64,000 nt of DNA from Spinacia oleracea (Eukaryota > Streptophyta > Magnoliopsida > Caryophyllales > Amaranthaceae), in contig NC_079487.1 of the NCBI RefSeq assembly GCF_020520425.1, positions 105,744,141 to 105,808,140 on the forward strand, read 5' to 3'. Position 1 is the stretch's first letter; each line of letters begins with the position of its first letter. This document shows positions 34,027-47,049 of this stretch, piece after piece. The notes below the pieces were generated by a model. That model had not been told where the DNA came from, made no database searches, and was given only the letters and a program-made list of their open reading frames with translations. Made by a program: the position numbers and the translations under genes.

Positions 34027-35115
34027 CAAAAGAGGGAAAGGAAATGCCATCAAGAAAGGGAAAGAAGGGGAAATGAATGTAAAAGTGTTTGATTTCAAAG
34101 GTTGTTTGTTTCATAATAACCCCACCACAATCCGTCACTTAGGAGTCACGACTTTGCACCTCCCCCACCCCCCTTCACCGGCACGGCGCGCGACGCCTCC
34201 CTTCCCCCTTCTCCAGCCCTCCGGAGTCTCCCTCCCCCCTTTTTCGGCGCCTCCTCTTCCCCTCAACACCAGGTGATATGTTTCTCTCTCCTCTCCTCAT
34301 CTCCTCTCCTCTCCTCTCCTCTCTTTTAGATCTGGTGGTTGGGGTTGTTCACGGGTGGTTTCGAGGTCGTTGGTTTGTTTTTTAAGTAGGTGTGGTGATT
34401 TTGGTGGGTGGGTGGGTTGTTTACATGGTGGATTTTGGGTGGGTTTTGTGGTGGTTGACCCCGATGAACGATGACAACACCGACGAATGATGACAATTAC
34501 CGACGAACGATGACAACACCGACGAATGATGACAATTACCGACGAACGATGACAACACCGACGAAAATGGCGACTCCGACGAGGATGACGGCTCCGACGA
34601 TCTAATGAGGGTGTCATGTGGTTGTGGGATGGTGTTGGCATGGAGGTGTGTTAGTGGTCATGGTGGATGTGTTGTTGACTTAGGGAAAGGGAATGGAAAT
34701 ATCATAGGGGGTGGGGTGAAATGGTGAATCAGAGTAGAGCCATTTGGGGGTAAAGGTAATGATTAAAATGACATAACAAACAACAAGGGAACTTGCCAAA
34801 TTCATTCCCATCCCTTTCCTAAATACCTCCAACCAAACAGCCCCATAATGCAATACAATACACGAGTCTAGTGTAACAAATATATTGAACATTCAAACAT
34901 CAAGTAAGAAGAAAATTGAGTTTAGATGACGGAGGCTAATGTAGAACCAAAATTCTGAATTTAAATTGTAAAAAACATTAAAAATTCTATACTCAATTAG
35001 AATTAGAAATTAAAATAAATAAATTAGTTTACATGGATACAAAGTTACGGATAGAAAAAAGAAAATAAAGGTCAAATGAGGAGACTAATGTGTGAATAAT
35101 GTTTTTAGAGGGAAA
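34027..35115. other. Intergenic low-complexity DNA
   Basis: A pyrimidine-rich stretch with (CTCCT)n-like units at about 34285-34325, then a GACGAATGATGACAATTACC-type tandem repeat at about 34465-34580 (two to three copies of a unit of about 46 bp). The open frames here are repeat artefacts. No gene recognised. Confidence 0.5.
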
Positions 35116-35422
35116 CTAGTATTTGGGCCGGGGCGATGCCCCGGGTTGATACACGTATAAAAATTTTAAATAAATTTCAATACTCTGTATTATTAAATTG
35201 TCATTTATTATATTTTGTTATGAAAAAATGACATATAATTTGATTTGGAGTAGTGGTTAATTGTTTGTTTACAATTAGAGGTCACGGGTTCAAGACTTGT
35301 ACCACACATATTTATCATTTTTAAATAATTGTGTATGACATGGAACATTGAAATGAGATTAGTGCGAGTGCCACGTGGCACATAGGCTTGTTTATCCACG
35401 CCTTTTAATATATTAGTATAGA
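35116..35422 (-). mobile_element. Small non-autonomous Helitron with tRNA-like module
   Basis: 307 bp. The minus strand starts TCTATACTAATATATTAAAAGG and ends with a hairpin (CCGGGGCATCGCCCCGG) and CTAG, between A and T. The plus strand carries an A-box-like GGAGTAGTGGTTAA (35247-35260) and a B-box-like GGGTTCAAGAC (35286-35296). It has the same plan as 28308-28645. Confidence 0.8.
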
Positions 35423-35700
35423 TATTTGAGGTTGGTAAGGGTTGTAATTTTAGGCAATGTTAGGACAAAATAGGAAATTGATATTCACTCTCTCAAACCT
35501 CTAATTACAAAAAAGTCCTATAGTGAGCTTTTTCAGAATTACTCCAAAACTCTCTTCCAATCATCTCCTAACCAAACACTTCTAATTAGCATTTTTTAAA
35601 GGTTAATCCTTTAATTCAATTCAAAAAGCTCTTTTTCCTCAAACATTTAATTCAATATAAAAATTGTTGTTTTTAATTTCTTTAAAAAAAAATTAAAAAA
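35423..35700. repeat. Dispersed repeat, inverted copy of 46822-47045
   Basis: Words such as CTCTTCCAATCATCTCCTAA and CAAACCTCTAATT recur in reverse complement near 46850-47000. It is a member of a short dispersed family, probably a MITE. Exact ends not determined. Confidence 0.5.
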
Positions 35701-35721
35701 AATCAGCCAGCAGTTTAATTT

Positions 35722-35875
35722 TGGGCCCCGAATTTGTGTATGTCCACCTAGATCTCCCAAGAGCAGGCCCCGTCATATAAAACCCAATTGTTTTTTTTCT
35801 TTTTTTCTTTTATCTTTCTTATCAGCCGTATAAAGACTCACACCAAAGCTGAAATCCTGAAATCCTAAAACCCTA
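35722..35875 (+). promoter_or_regulatory. Promoter elements of the eS30 gene
   Basis: A TGGGCCCC site II-type motif (35722-35729), a TATA-like GTATAAAG (about 35828-35835) and a telo-box AAACCCTA (35868-35875) precede the start codon. The site II plus telo-box pair is a known signature of plant ribosomal protein genes and links expression to growth. Confidence 0.7.
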
Positions 35876-35932
35876 GCCGGCGCATTCGAGGAGAGAGAAA
35901 AGCGAAGCAACTGCAGCAGAAGAACAACAGCT

Positions 35933-37439
<1,507 letters not shown>

Positions 37440-38800
37440 AGAGATTGAATAGCAAAATGTGAAGTCATGCACGCAGCAAGAATGTCATATTGCTTTAGGA
37501 TATCTTAGTATTGCTCTATTACCTCTTGCCTCCGGATGTTAATGGCTTCAGAATCGTATTTTATTTTTTTTTGAGCTAGAGAGCTAAACTATGTAGTTGG
37601 AGCCTTGTTTTTCCGAGCTAGTTAAAAATTGTCACCTTGTCGCATATTTGCACTATTCCATTTGAAGTTTTGTTGGTCTTGAAGCGAATAGGTGATCAAC
37701 GTGTACCTATTGGCCATGAATCTAGGTTTCTTTTACAAGGAAATTTTGTTGCATATTTGTGATTTATTGTTCTTATCACGGTTTGATCAACTTTCTGGTA
37801 ATTTGTTAGATTATCTTGAAACATGTTCTTGCTGATGATATGCTATCAAGAATTGGTGCATACATATTCTTAATAGTTTGGATTTTCTTCTCAATTTCAA
37901 TCCGCCAATCATTCATTTGAAAACATCTTTGTCTATGGTAATACTGGAACAGTTAAACTTGAAGATTTCATGATTCTTGATCAAGTGGAGTTCACATACT
38001 TATGAATCACCAATTCACCATTGTAATGAGTGAAGAGGCTTCTGTAGGACAAGAATGTATTGAGTCAGTTGACATTAAACATAGGTTTCTGTAGGACAAG
38101 AATGTAATGAGTCAGTTGACTTTATTGGGGTAAAAAAATTCACTTTCATTACAAATTTTTGAGATAATTTAAGCATAACAAATTTTAAACCATAAATCAT
38201 ACAAATTAATTAAATATATTTAGTAAAAAAAATGAAAAATAATTTGAGATCCTGTTTAATAGGTGTATATGGACAAGAAATCAATCCCGTAAAAAAGGGC
38301 TTGATTTTTCCTTCTAGACATGTTATAAGGGAAAAGAAAAAAAAGTAAGCTTAGGTCCAGCCTGCTATCTATCTGAGCCCGCAAATGATCAGCTCTAGCA
38401 AAAGGGAGTGAAGTACACGATTGAGACCTAAGTTTCAAATAAATCATCCACCAGGACCTCAATCTTATTTACTCACCAATTGAGACCTAAGGTTAAGAAT
38501 CATGTCTAACTCACCGGAGCATGACGGGAACAAAATTACAAACTTAGGTCCTTTACTCAACAACTTTTAATAACATAGGTCCTTACTGCTTAATTACACA
38601 TGAGTTTTCTAATATTCAAACTCCAAATTTAAGATTTGGAAATCATCAAAATAATGCAGCCTGCTATAAATGTTCCTGCACTACTGCACTCTTCCGCAAA
38701 ACCAACTGAAGCAATTTCCTTTTGTTTCTCCGCACACAAAATAACAAGCAATAATCAATGCTCTGCACTGCAGAAATTACAAGCAAACCAACGAAAAGGC
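37440..38800. other. 3' flank of eS30 and intergenic DNA
   Basis: It includes the likely 3' UTR. A direct duplication of about 53 bp lies at about 38045-38125 (CTGTAGGACAAGAATGTA twice). No further gene recognised. Confidence 0.5.
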
Positions 38801-38809
38801 TACATATAT

Positions 38810-38975
38810 CCTCTGGGTATGGAGTAGTGCCATACCCTGGGCTGTGATTGGTTTAGATTTACAAATATCATGTGGGGTTGCTATTTTAGATTTAAATTTA
38901 AATCCCATGTGGGGTTGCTTGTGTAAAAACAACCAATGGGAGCACAGGGTATGACACTATTCCATACCCAGGAGG
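38810..38975. mobile_element. Short palindromic MITE
   Basis: The left end CCTCTGGGTATGGAGTAGTG and the right end reversed CCTCCTGGGTATGGAATAGTG form inverted repeats continuing through CATACCCTG and ATTGGTT. The interior is also partly repeated (CATGTGGGGTTGCT twice). Possible TAT duplication on each side. Superfamily uncertain. Confidence 0.65.
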
Positions 38976-39093
38976 TATATGTATCAGCTTCCGCAAACCA
39001 ATGTTCTTGTACTTCTAGTTCTTGCATTCTACATATTACAACAATCTTAACATAGAGCAGCGTGTCAACAATCTCAGCACAAAAAAAGTAATA

Positions 39094-39417
39094 CTCCATC
39101 CGTATTAATTTAAGAGATACACTTGGTCGGACACGTATATTAAAAAAAAGATATGAATGAAATAAAATAATAAAACAAGTGGGGTTGGGTAGATATTTTA
39201 ATAAGTAAACAAGTGGTGACCATGTTATTTTGGGATTAGGAGGTGGGGTGGGTTTATGAAATTATTTGTTTAATAGGATGGTGAATCATGGGGTAATTTA
39301 AATGTGTTATTTAATTAGATGGTGGGGTTGATAAGTTACTAAAAATGGCAAGTGTATCTCTTAAATAAATACGGCCGGAAAAGGCAAGTGTATCTCTTAA
39401 AATAAATACGGAGGGAG
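39094..39417. mobile_element. Stowaway-type MITE
   Basis: The ends CTCCATCCGTATTAATTTAA and (reversed) CTCCCTCCGTATTTATTTTAA are flanked by TA at 39092-39093 and 39418-39419. The AAGAGATACACTTG words show it is related to 33744-34024, in opposite orientation. 324 bp. Confidence 0.85.
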
Positions 39418-39879
39418 TATATATATAAGACTAATATAGTGAAACCACAAGGATCCTTCCCATCCCCCCCCCCTCTAATCCAGACGATGCTACTAAAGGC
39501 TCCATCATGCAGCAAATTGCCCACATTTAACTCACCTTTGGTTAGCAATGATCAGAATTTTCAGGCCCCAAACGGTGAGTAAGCTCACGTCCTGATTGGT
39601 GATTAAAACTAAAACATAGATCCTTCTTTTGTGCTTAACTCAGCAAAAGGAGACAAACTAATGCTGACATTGACTAATCAACTTAAAGACAAGAGGGCAC
39701 TATCGTAAATTCATACAACAACTCAAAAATCAGACCTTTGATATAAATATCTTAAACACTTTGAAATCACAAACAATTTTTAACCATAACCTTACTTTGT
39801 CAAAATAATTAAGCTAATAATTATCATAAAGCCTTTAATTGAAAGCTGCTTAAATCTAGGGCTACTACACTGGTAGTAT

Positions 39880-42800
39880 TCACTTGTTCTTCTTTGGTTC
39901 CTTGTTATATTCATCTACTAGCCCCTCAACATCTTTCCAGAAAAGACCTTCCACCAAAACTCCATCCTTAGTGAACCTGTGAGATTAGTCAAAATGATGC
40001 AAATAAGTAAATAATTCAGGATCCTCAAAATATGAATGTATGAAAAGTATGTGTTCTAAAGTGTATAGAGAGAAACCATTTGGTAACACTCTTAGTCAAC
40101 TCAACAGGTTTGTTAGCGGAGATTGATTTTGGATCAGCACTTTCGATTGTTAGAGTGTACATATCAGAGAACCTTGGCAACTTTGAAGATACCACAAGGC
40201 CTGTAGCATTGTAAGATCCCTGAACACAGCAGAAATCACAACTTTTATATGTTTGCAATAAACTCAAAATAGGAAAACTAAGAAAACTGCATATGCACTA
40301 CACGTATCACTATAGACTATAGAGCAAAAGGGCAGAGAACCAATAAACAAACGGTGCATAGATGAAAGCTAATTTAAGCTACAAAGTAAAGTCTCTTTCA
40401 AATTTCAATTATCCAAAGAGAATAACCTCACATCTTACACTAAATCCTGATTCAATCACACATCTTATTCGACAAACATTGAAGGAAGTGAAGTCCGGAC
40501 AATACTTCTCATATGTGAATACTAGATGCAGGGTTAAACGAAAAACTAAGCCCAAAATACTTTGCAGACTGAGACATACTGTAAACGTTCCACAGCAAGG
40601 TCAAAAAAATAAGATCAACAGTAAGCAGGACAGCAGGTCACATAAGCCACATGAAATGTGAATAGTCATGAAAAATTGTAGCTCATTTGTGGTGTCACGG
40701 ATGGCAAGTTACTCTATGGAAATCGACTCTTTTGTAAGACTATGGCTAAAGAGTTTCATTGCAAATCTATAGGAAAAGCTGCATATATTGACCCCCTTTC
40801 CCTACCATAGTGGGAGACTGTGAGCCTCATTAGAGGCACTTAAGCAACTGTCGGTACGAGACAGCAAGATGCCTACCCTACTTCCTAGATACTATGTTCC
40901 AAACAGTATATTGCATATAATACTTATATCAACAAATCAGACTTAAAATACAGAATACGCTACACAAATGAATATGCCAACAGTATTCATCAAAATTTGA
41001 AGGCTCCACATTCTAGATTCACCCAAGTTTCTTTTCATTCAAGGAAAAATGTAGCCTGCAAAGGGCCCAAGCTTATAAATGGATCGATCACCATTTTGAA
41101 CAAACTGTATAATAAATGCGATTTTTTATCTACTGAATACCAGATGAGAAAAGGGGTAAAATTAACACCAAGACCATGTATTCAGCTGCAGACCTTTTAG
41201 CATGACGCTCTACAAGACATATACATTATAAAAGATGGTGATGTAAAGATAAACAGGGAAATGACTAGCTATCTTCAGGACCCTGGTACCATGGGCCAAA
41301 ACATAGACTCATGAACATTGGCGTGACAAAGAGAAGCTTGTTGCTTGTGAAGGCGGACATTTTCGGAATATATAGTTATATATTATTTTTCATGATCGCA
41401 ATTTACAAATCAGTCCATTTAATTTCTGTTCACCAAGCAACTAATTTAGCATCCAAGTGACATAGTACATAAATGCAGACCCCAATTTTAAATCCATAAA
41501 TGGATGATGTTTTCTGAAGTTGAGCACCATGCATCATGTCAACGCTAAATGTCCATATTTTAGAAATAAGATGTTCAATCAACTAAAACTATGCCTTGAT
41601 CTGTCACATGCCTAAACATCAAGACATACTCACAACATTCAATGAGAAGCCTATAACTCATGGGAATCACACTTATCTTTAGATAAAAACACTTGATTCT
41701 CATTCTAGCACTAACAAAAAAAATCTCATTGGAATATACTTCCTCTGTTCTTATTTAAATGACACAATTATTTAGTCACGTTTGCCAATGCACGATTTCA
41801 AACATTAATATCTTCAAATATGCATAAGAAAAAATTATAAAATTTTGATATTTAAAAAATATTTATTGAGACGAATCTAACAAGACCCCACACGACTATG
41901 TTTTTTCTTAAAGTATAAACCACAAAAGGAAGTCAAAGGAACTTGTGTGAATAGTGTCCAAAACTCAATTGTGTCATTTAAATAAGAATGGACGAAGTAG
42001 GATTTAAGGTTATATCTTACATGATATAACCTCCAATTGTCTAACTTTAACGAGAAAACAATAAAGTAATTTTGTAAGATTCTGAGTTCCTACCGATGGA
42101 GGATAGGTGAACATTATAGCGTTCTTTTCCTTTCTGTAGATGATCAGCTGCAGCAAACCATTGAAGACAATATATGTGCAAGAAAGTCAAGGATTAACCA
42201 TTTCATACTAAAACAGATCTAGACATCAGTTACTGCAGCTTGGTTGCAGGGAAAAATATATAGCTTACAGGTTATCCTTCCACCTACAAGCCCTTATATC
42301 ACCTGGGCCTTCAATGAAACTACCATTCAAGAGGGTACCATTTAAGATGGTACAGTTTGTGGTATAGAAGGAACAAACCACCAATAACCTACCAGAAGAA
42401 AACAGAAAACCACCAATAACCTACCAGCAATAGAAATCACTACGACACAACAAGCTTTAGTTAATAACTAAATAAACTCACTTTCGATGTGCAATACCAA
42501 AGTTCTCCGATGCACTTAATGGGTTATTCAGAACGGCTCAAAAATCATGCCTAAAGATATAATTTTTCCAGTCATCAATTACATTCTACGTCATATTTAT
42601 GAAGTTATAGTCCCAATCTCTCATTTCCTGTGTAGCTCACATGCAAGCATCAGACACAAATATTCAGCCATGCATCAAGAATAAAAACGAAGAGCGCAAA
42701 GCACTGGCAAGCAACATATGGAGTGGTCTTGACAAGGAGAACACTTGCTTGAGTTGATAACAACAGCAGCATGCACTATCAACCCTAAAGTGATGAAGCT

Positions 42801-44189
42801 CTTGAGAGGTCAAGATTCACGATAGAACCCAATTTTTCCACCTAGTTGAGAATTTAAGTTACATGATGACTCTTGTTTAAAAATTATTGGTCACAAATGA
42901 CACTTCAAAAAAGATTTTGCAATATAAAGATGAAAAGTGAACTCAGTTCCCTTGTAGTTGTAGTTCCACTGAGCATGAAAAAACCTACAGAGTACGGAGT
43001 ACTACGTATTATACAAGACAGGGTACAAAATAACACCAAGTATTTTATAATGTGAGTCTAATGATGGCATTTTATGTCATTAACAGTTTCAACAAATTGG
43101 TTAAGCTCACTATTTACCAAGGTAGTAAATGAGAATCGGTATTAGTTAGTAGTGTTGTTAACAGTGGTTGACCATCTAGTGAAAATGGAAAACGAAACTA
43201 ATGAAAGTAAAGGATATAATATGATGCAGCCGATCAAAAAATCCTTGTTCTCCGGGAACTTCTTAGGGTAAAATTGTGCCACCAGGGCAATGGTTATGAT
43301 AAAAGTTCCCATCAACAGCCGAACATTGCTCATCCTCACATTTTCCACATATCCGCGACTCTTAACAACCTTGAAAAAACAATGAACAGATAGTCAGAGT
43401 CTCAGTACAAACGTGACAATCTAATTTAGAGTTCTAAATAATATTCCCTATTCACATTCCCAGCATCTGCGACAGTACAAGGGACAAAATTGTGAATATT
43501 AACAAGAGACACTCCAACACACAAGAAAGATTGATCTAATTGTATGGATGGTTTCAATACAAAGATACATTGTCCTAGTTCTAAATTGTCGAGTGATAAG
43601 CCAAAAGCAAAGTCTGGATTCTGACTTAGTTCTTAACCTTTTAGGCAACATCATTGGCATAAATCGTAACCTAACCACCCTCTTTGTTCCAAAACACCCA
43701 GCTCAAACTGCATTTAAATAATGTGACCTATAATTAAATTCGCATTCACTCGCAACCCATAATCAAAATCCACAGAAGGGTTCATCTTACTGCACTTGAA
43801 TCTTCTTCACTGAGCAAAAGACAATCAATTTGCGCGTTGACTATTCTTAATCAATATATCAAAATTTATCTAACTCATTGCAAACACAAATCTCATATTA
43901 AACCCTAAAACAACCAAAAATTGAAACAAAATCCCGACGAATTAACATAAAATTCATCCAATTCCCAACGATTCAAGGTACAGAGAATTAAAATTCTTGA
44001 AATAAGTGGAAATCAAACCCATACAACTAAGAGATCGGAAAAAAAAAACACAAAACCAAGAAATTGAGGAGAGAAAAAAACCTCACTAGCAGATTCGTCA
44101 AGGATATGTTTGAGGGAATTATGATCCAACAAATTAGCTTTTTTAGGGTTTTGCTGCTTCGTCGTGGTGGTGTTTGATTCGGACGACAT
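39880..44189 (-). CDS. SPC25: Signal peptidase complex subunit 2 (SPC25)
   Basis: Minus-strand gene with five exons: 44082-44189, 43218-43369, 42094-42175, 40077-40219 and 39880-39976, giving 193 residues. The protein reads MSSESNTTTTKQQNPKKANL at the start. Two hydrophobic segments follow (about 57-75, LLMGTFIITIALVAQFY; about 81-100, FLIGCIILYIVFNGLLQLIIY). Then come RKEKNAIMFTYPPS, the conserved GLVVSSKLPRFSDMYTLTI block and a Lys-rich C terminus. Order and length match plant SPC25/SPCS2, a non-catalytic ER membrane subunit of the complex that removes signal peptides. Four exon joins keep frame. Three introns are GT-AG; the intron between exons 2 and 3 (42176-43217) works only as an AT-AC U12-type intron. 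Intron 3 (40220-42093) holds a MITE. A tRNA gene lies 168 bp upstream of the ATG on the same strand. Confidence 0.93.
41739..41997. mobile_element. Stowaway-like MITE in SPC25 intron 3
   Basis: The ends CTTCCTCTGTTCTTATTTAA and (reversed) CTTCGTCCATTCTTATTTAA continue as inverted repeats through ATGACACAATT, with TA on both sides. 259 bp, no coding capacity. Confidence 0.75.
42176..43217 (-). other. U12-type AT-AC intron of SPC25
   Basis: On the minus strand the intron begins ATATCCTTT (43217 downward), an exact U12 5' splice site. It ends TCCTTGACTTTCTTGCAC, where TCCTTGAC matches the U12 branch-site consensus with the branch A (42187) 11 nt from the terminal AC. Joining 43218 to 42175 gives ...GCIILYIVFNGLLQ..., which matches the family without gap. 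No GT-AG alternative gives this. Confidence 0.9.
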
Positions 44190-44356
44190 TTTCTCTCTCT
44201 AAAAATTGGTCGGAAACTGAGGAGAATGGTGGTAGTGATGGTCGCTTTGAATTTTCTCTGTTCGAAACGAGTTTTATATCTCGTCGTCGATGATATATAT
44301 ATATAGGCGCGTGTTTCGGCGTTTGTACAATGTGGAAGACGACAGGGAAAAAAAAT

Positions 44357-44430
44357 TGCTCTCGTTGAGAGTCGAACTCAAGACCTCCCGCTTACTAAAC
44401 GGGTGCTCTAACCAACTGAGCTACGAGAGC
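44357..44430 (-). tRNA. tRNA-Thr (anticodon AGT)
   Basis: A 74-nt cloverleaf on the minus strand: acceptor GCTCTCG/CGAGAGC, D arm GCTCAGTTGGTTAGAGC, anticodon arm CCCGT-TTAGTAA-GCGGG with anticodon AGT (reads ACU and, after inosine modification, ACC/ACA), T arm TTGAG-TTCGACT-CTCAA, discriminator A. A run of T follows at 44348-44355 (pol III terminator). CCA is not encoded, as usual in nuclear genes. No intron. Confidence 0.95.
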
Positions 44431-44484
44431 TAGTATGACAAGTGATGGAGTTTTAAAGTATATGACAAGTGATGGAGTTTTAAA
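44431..44484. repeat. Direct duplication upstream of the tRNA gene
   Basis: TATGACAAGTGATGGAGTTT occurs twice in tandem (about 44434 and 44460). It lies directly upstream of the tRNA in its transcription direction. Confidence 0.75.
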
Positions 44485-44740
44485 TCTATATAATTCTTGT
44501 TTTTTTATTTCTGCAAATCATGATTCGAAATTAAATTGTTGTTCGTCTTTGTACTCATTAAGATGAATCTTACCAGATTATACTCAAGTCGGTTTTGTTT
44601 ATAAGAAGTAGATCATAAAATACAGTTGAATCTTTGCTTATTATTTATTTATACTCCGTACTCAAGTAAATTTGATTAAAGAAACGTATGAAGTATATAA
44701 CTTAGTTTATTGTTGTTTCTAAAGTCTTATATGTGATCAA

Positions 44741-45650
44741 CCACACCATTAACTTGATGGCGTGACATGTTCATACTTGTAAATAAGCAAAACGTGTTTA
44801 AAGTTCACTAACGTAGGTTAACGGAACCTAAAACGCCAGTGCATTTATTTGTATAGGTTTAGGTTAGTCACATTTATAATTTTAGATTAGGTACTTTATT
44901 AGTTTTAGTCAAGGTACTACTATGGTGTTATAGTTTTAGAGGAGGTATTTCTATAGTTTTATGTGAGGTACTTTTATAGTTTTAGGGGAGGTATTTCTAT
45001 AATTTTATGAGAGATTTTTTTATACTCCCTCCATTTCTTTTTGATGTATCCATTTGGAATCTGGTGTGGTTTTTAAGAAAATTGGAATATTGGTTTGTAT
45101 GGGTATAAGTGTAATGATTGGGTGTAAGAGAAATGATTGGGTGTAAGAGATTATAATAAATAAAGGAGTGAGAAAATAATAAAGAAATAAGGTAAGAAAG
45201 AGGAGTGATAATGATGGGTGATAAAGGAGGTGAGAGAGTGTGTATATGGGGAAGGGAAAAGAATTAAATATTATGGGTGGGGAAAATAGGTGGGAATATG
45301 GGTAGAATCTTTAGGTATTTTGGTAATTAGATAGAAATGTAAGGGTATTTTAGGATAAAATGTATGTCCAAAAATAGAATAGATTCTAAATGGATACAAC
45401 AATATGAAACGCTTAAAATAGAAACGGATACAACAAAAAGAAACGGAGGGAGTAGCTGTTAGGAGAGGTACTTTTATGGGTTTTAAGAGATGTACTTTTA
45501 TAAAAGGAGTCTCTAACATGAAATTCAAGTAAATGCAGTAAAACAAGAAAAAGTAACAATGAATACAATGTATAAGTAACACCATCATAGAAAGTCAAGT
45601 AACAAAGTCAATAACCTTCTCCATAGCCGTTAATGGTGTGGGCCGCTGGT
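44741..45650. mobile_element. Hairpin-bounded minisatellite element, locus 1
   Basis: The left hairpin CACACCATTAACTTGATGGCGTG and a right sequence containing GTTAATGGTGTGGGCCGCTG bracket degenerate copies of GAGGTACTTTTATAGTTTTA (44885-45015 and 45455-45500). A Stowaway MITE (45025-45452) sits inside. The same plan recurs at 59568-62845. Element class unknown. Confidence 0.5.
45025..45452. mobile_element. Stowaway-type MITE
   Basis: The ends CTCCCTCCATTTCTTTTTGATG and (reversed) CTCCCTCCGTTTCTTTTTGTTG carry TA on both sides (45023-45024, 45453-45454). 428 bp. Confidence 0.85.
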
Positions 45651-45654
45651 CACA

Positions 45655-46733
45655 CAGAAGACCGAGGATTATTGTTTATGAGTTACTATTTTATCTTTTA
45701 TTTTTTTTAAATTATAACATTTCTACATTTAGTAAAGTACTACTTCGTATACTTTTACTAGCGAAAATATCAAAATGTCCATACTTTATAAAGGGTTGAT
45801 TAAGCAAACGGTATAAAACTTAACACCCTTATGACAAGTTCGTATAAAACTTAGCAAAACGCTACAAATTGGTAGATAACTTGGCAAAACGCGACATTTA
45901 ACCCTCTTTTTTCTTATCGGGCTGAACTCATATGTTACACTTGTCTACTTTACTATTTCGAACCCCTTTATATTGCCTCATTGACTGCAATATTTAGTTT
46001 CCTCTATTTCCCACTAAACACATTGTCGATAAATAAGAGAACTAAATTACAAAAAAAAAAAAAAAACACACAAATAATTAAAAGAAATTGTACATCTACT
46101 AATGAAGAGTAAATGAAGGGGAAAAGGAGATGAAGAGTGTGAAAATGTTGGAAATACGTATATTATAACAATTGATTTGAGTATGTATATTATACCAAAT
46201 TTGAAGTCAAAAATTGTGATGAATTTTGATTTAAGTATTAAATCATTTTAGTACCTGGTCAATTATGGGGTATCAACCTAGTTGTCATTATTCTCATAAA
46301 ATAACCAAGAACCAATATGATTATGCTTAGAACATGAGCAATGGGTAAGGTATAACTCTTGAATTTTACTTGCCACGACAGATTTTCAAGGTACGAGTAC
46401 TACTTTTTTAAGTTATAACTTCTCTAGATGGAAAACTACAACCTCTCTTAACTTGGTTATGATTACATGTGAATCATTCCAATTTGTTGTTCTCGTAGAG
46501 AGAGTAGTTGGCCCCACTTGAATATTACCAAGCTTGTAGCTACAACTCTTTAATATTTGCAAGCATTTCACGTCCACTATTGTTGTTGCTCTTAACTCAT
46601 TAGTTAAAGCAGAATTGATTAAAAAAAGTAACTCGTTTTCATCATTTTTCTAGAGTAGACATTGTCAATATTCTTCGAACTTGCATAAAAATAGCTTATT
46701 AATAAATGTACGTGGACGTAAATCTTAATCATA
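45655..46733. other. Intergenic AT-rich DNA
   Basis: No gene recognised. A poly-A run lies at about 46050-46066. Confidence 0.5.
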
Positions 46734-46821
46734 CTTCCTCCGTTTTTCAAATACTCGCAACGTTTGAAATTTTAGCACTATTCACATATTCCACTTTGAC
46801 TATTGTTCGTGATTTATACAT

Positions 46822-47045
46822 AGGGGGGTGTTTGTTTAGGAGATGTTTGAGGGAAAAAGAGCTTTTCTGAGTGAATTAGAGGTTTGACCTTTAGAAAAAG
46901 CTAATTGAGAGTGTTTGGTTAGGAGAGGATTAGAAGAGAGTTTTGGGGTGAAAAAACTCAATATAGGAGCCTTTTGCAATTAGAGGTTTGAGAAAGTGGA
47001 TGAAAATAACTATTTTGTCCTATTTTGTCCTATTATTGCCTAAAA
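46822..47045. repeat. Dispersed repeat, inverted copy of 35423-35700
   Basis: It contains GTTTGGTTAGGAGAGGATTA and AATTAGAGGTTTGAG, which reappear in reverse complement in the 35.4-kb copy. Probably a short MITE. Ends not determined. Confidence 0.5.
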
Positions 47046-47049
47046 CTCA

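Noticed and set aside
40362-43055. Plus-strand frames inside SPC25 (99, 67 and 60 codons)
   Set aside because: They lie in introns of the minus-strand SPC25 gene and have no recognisable domains.
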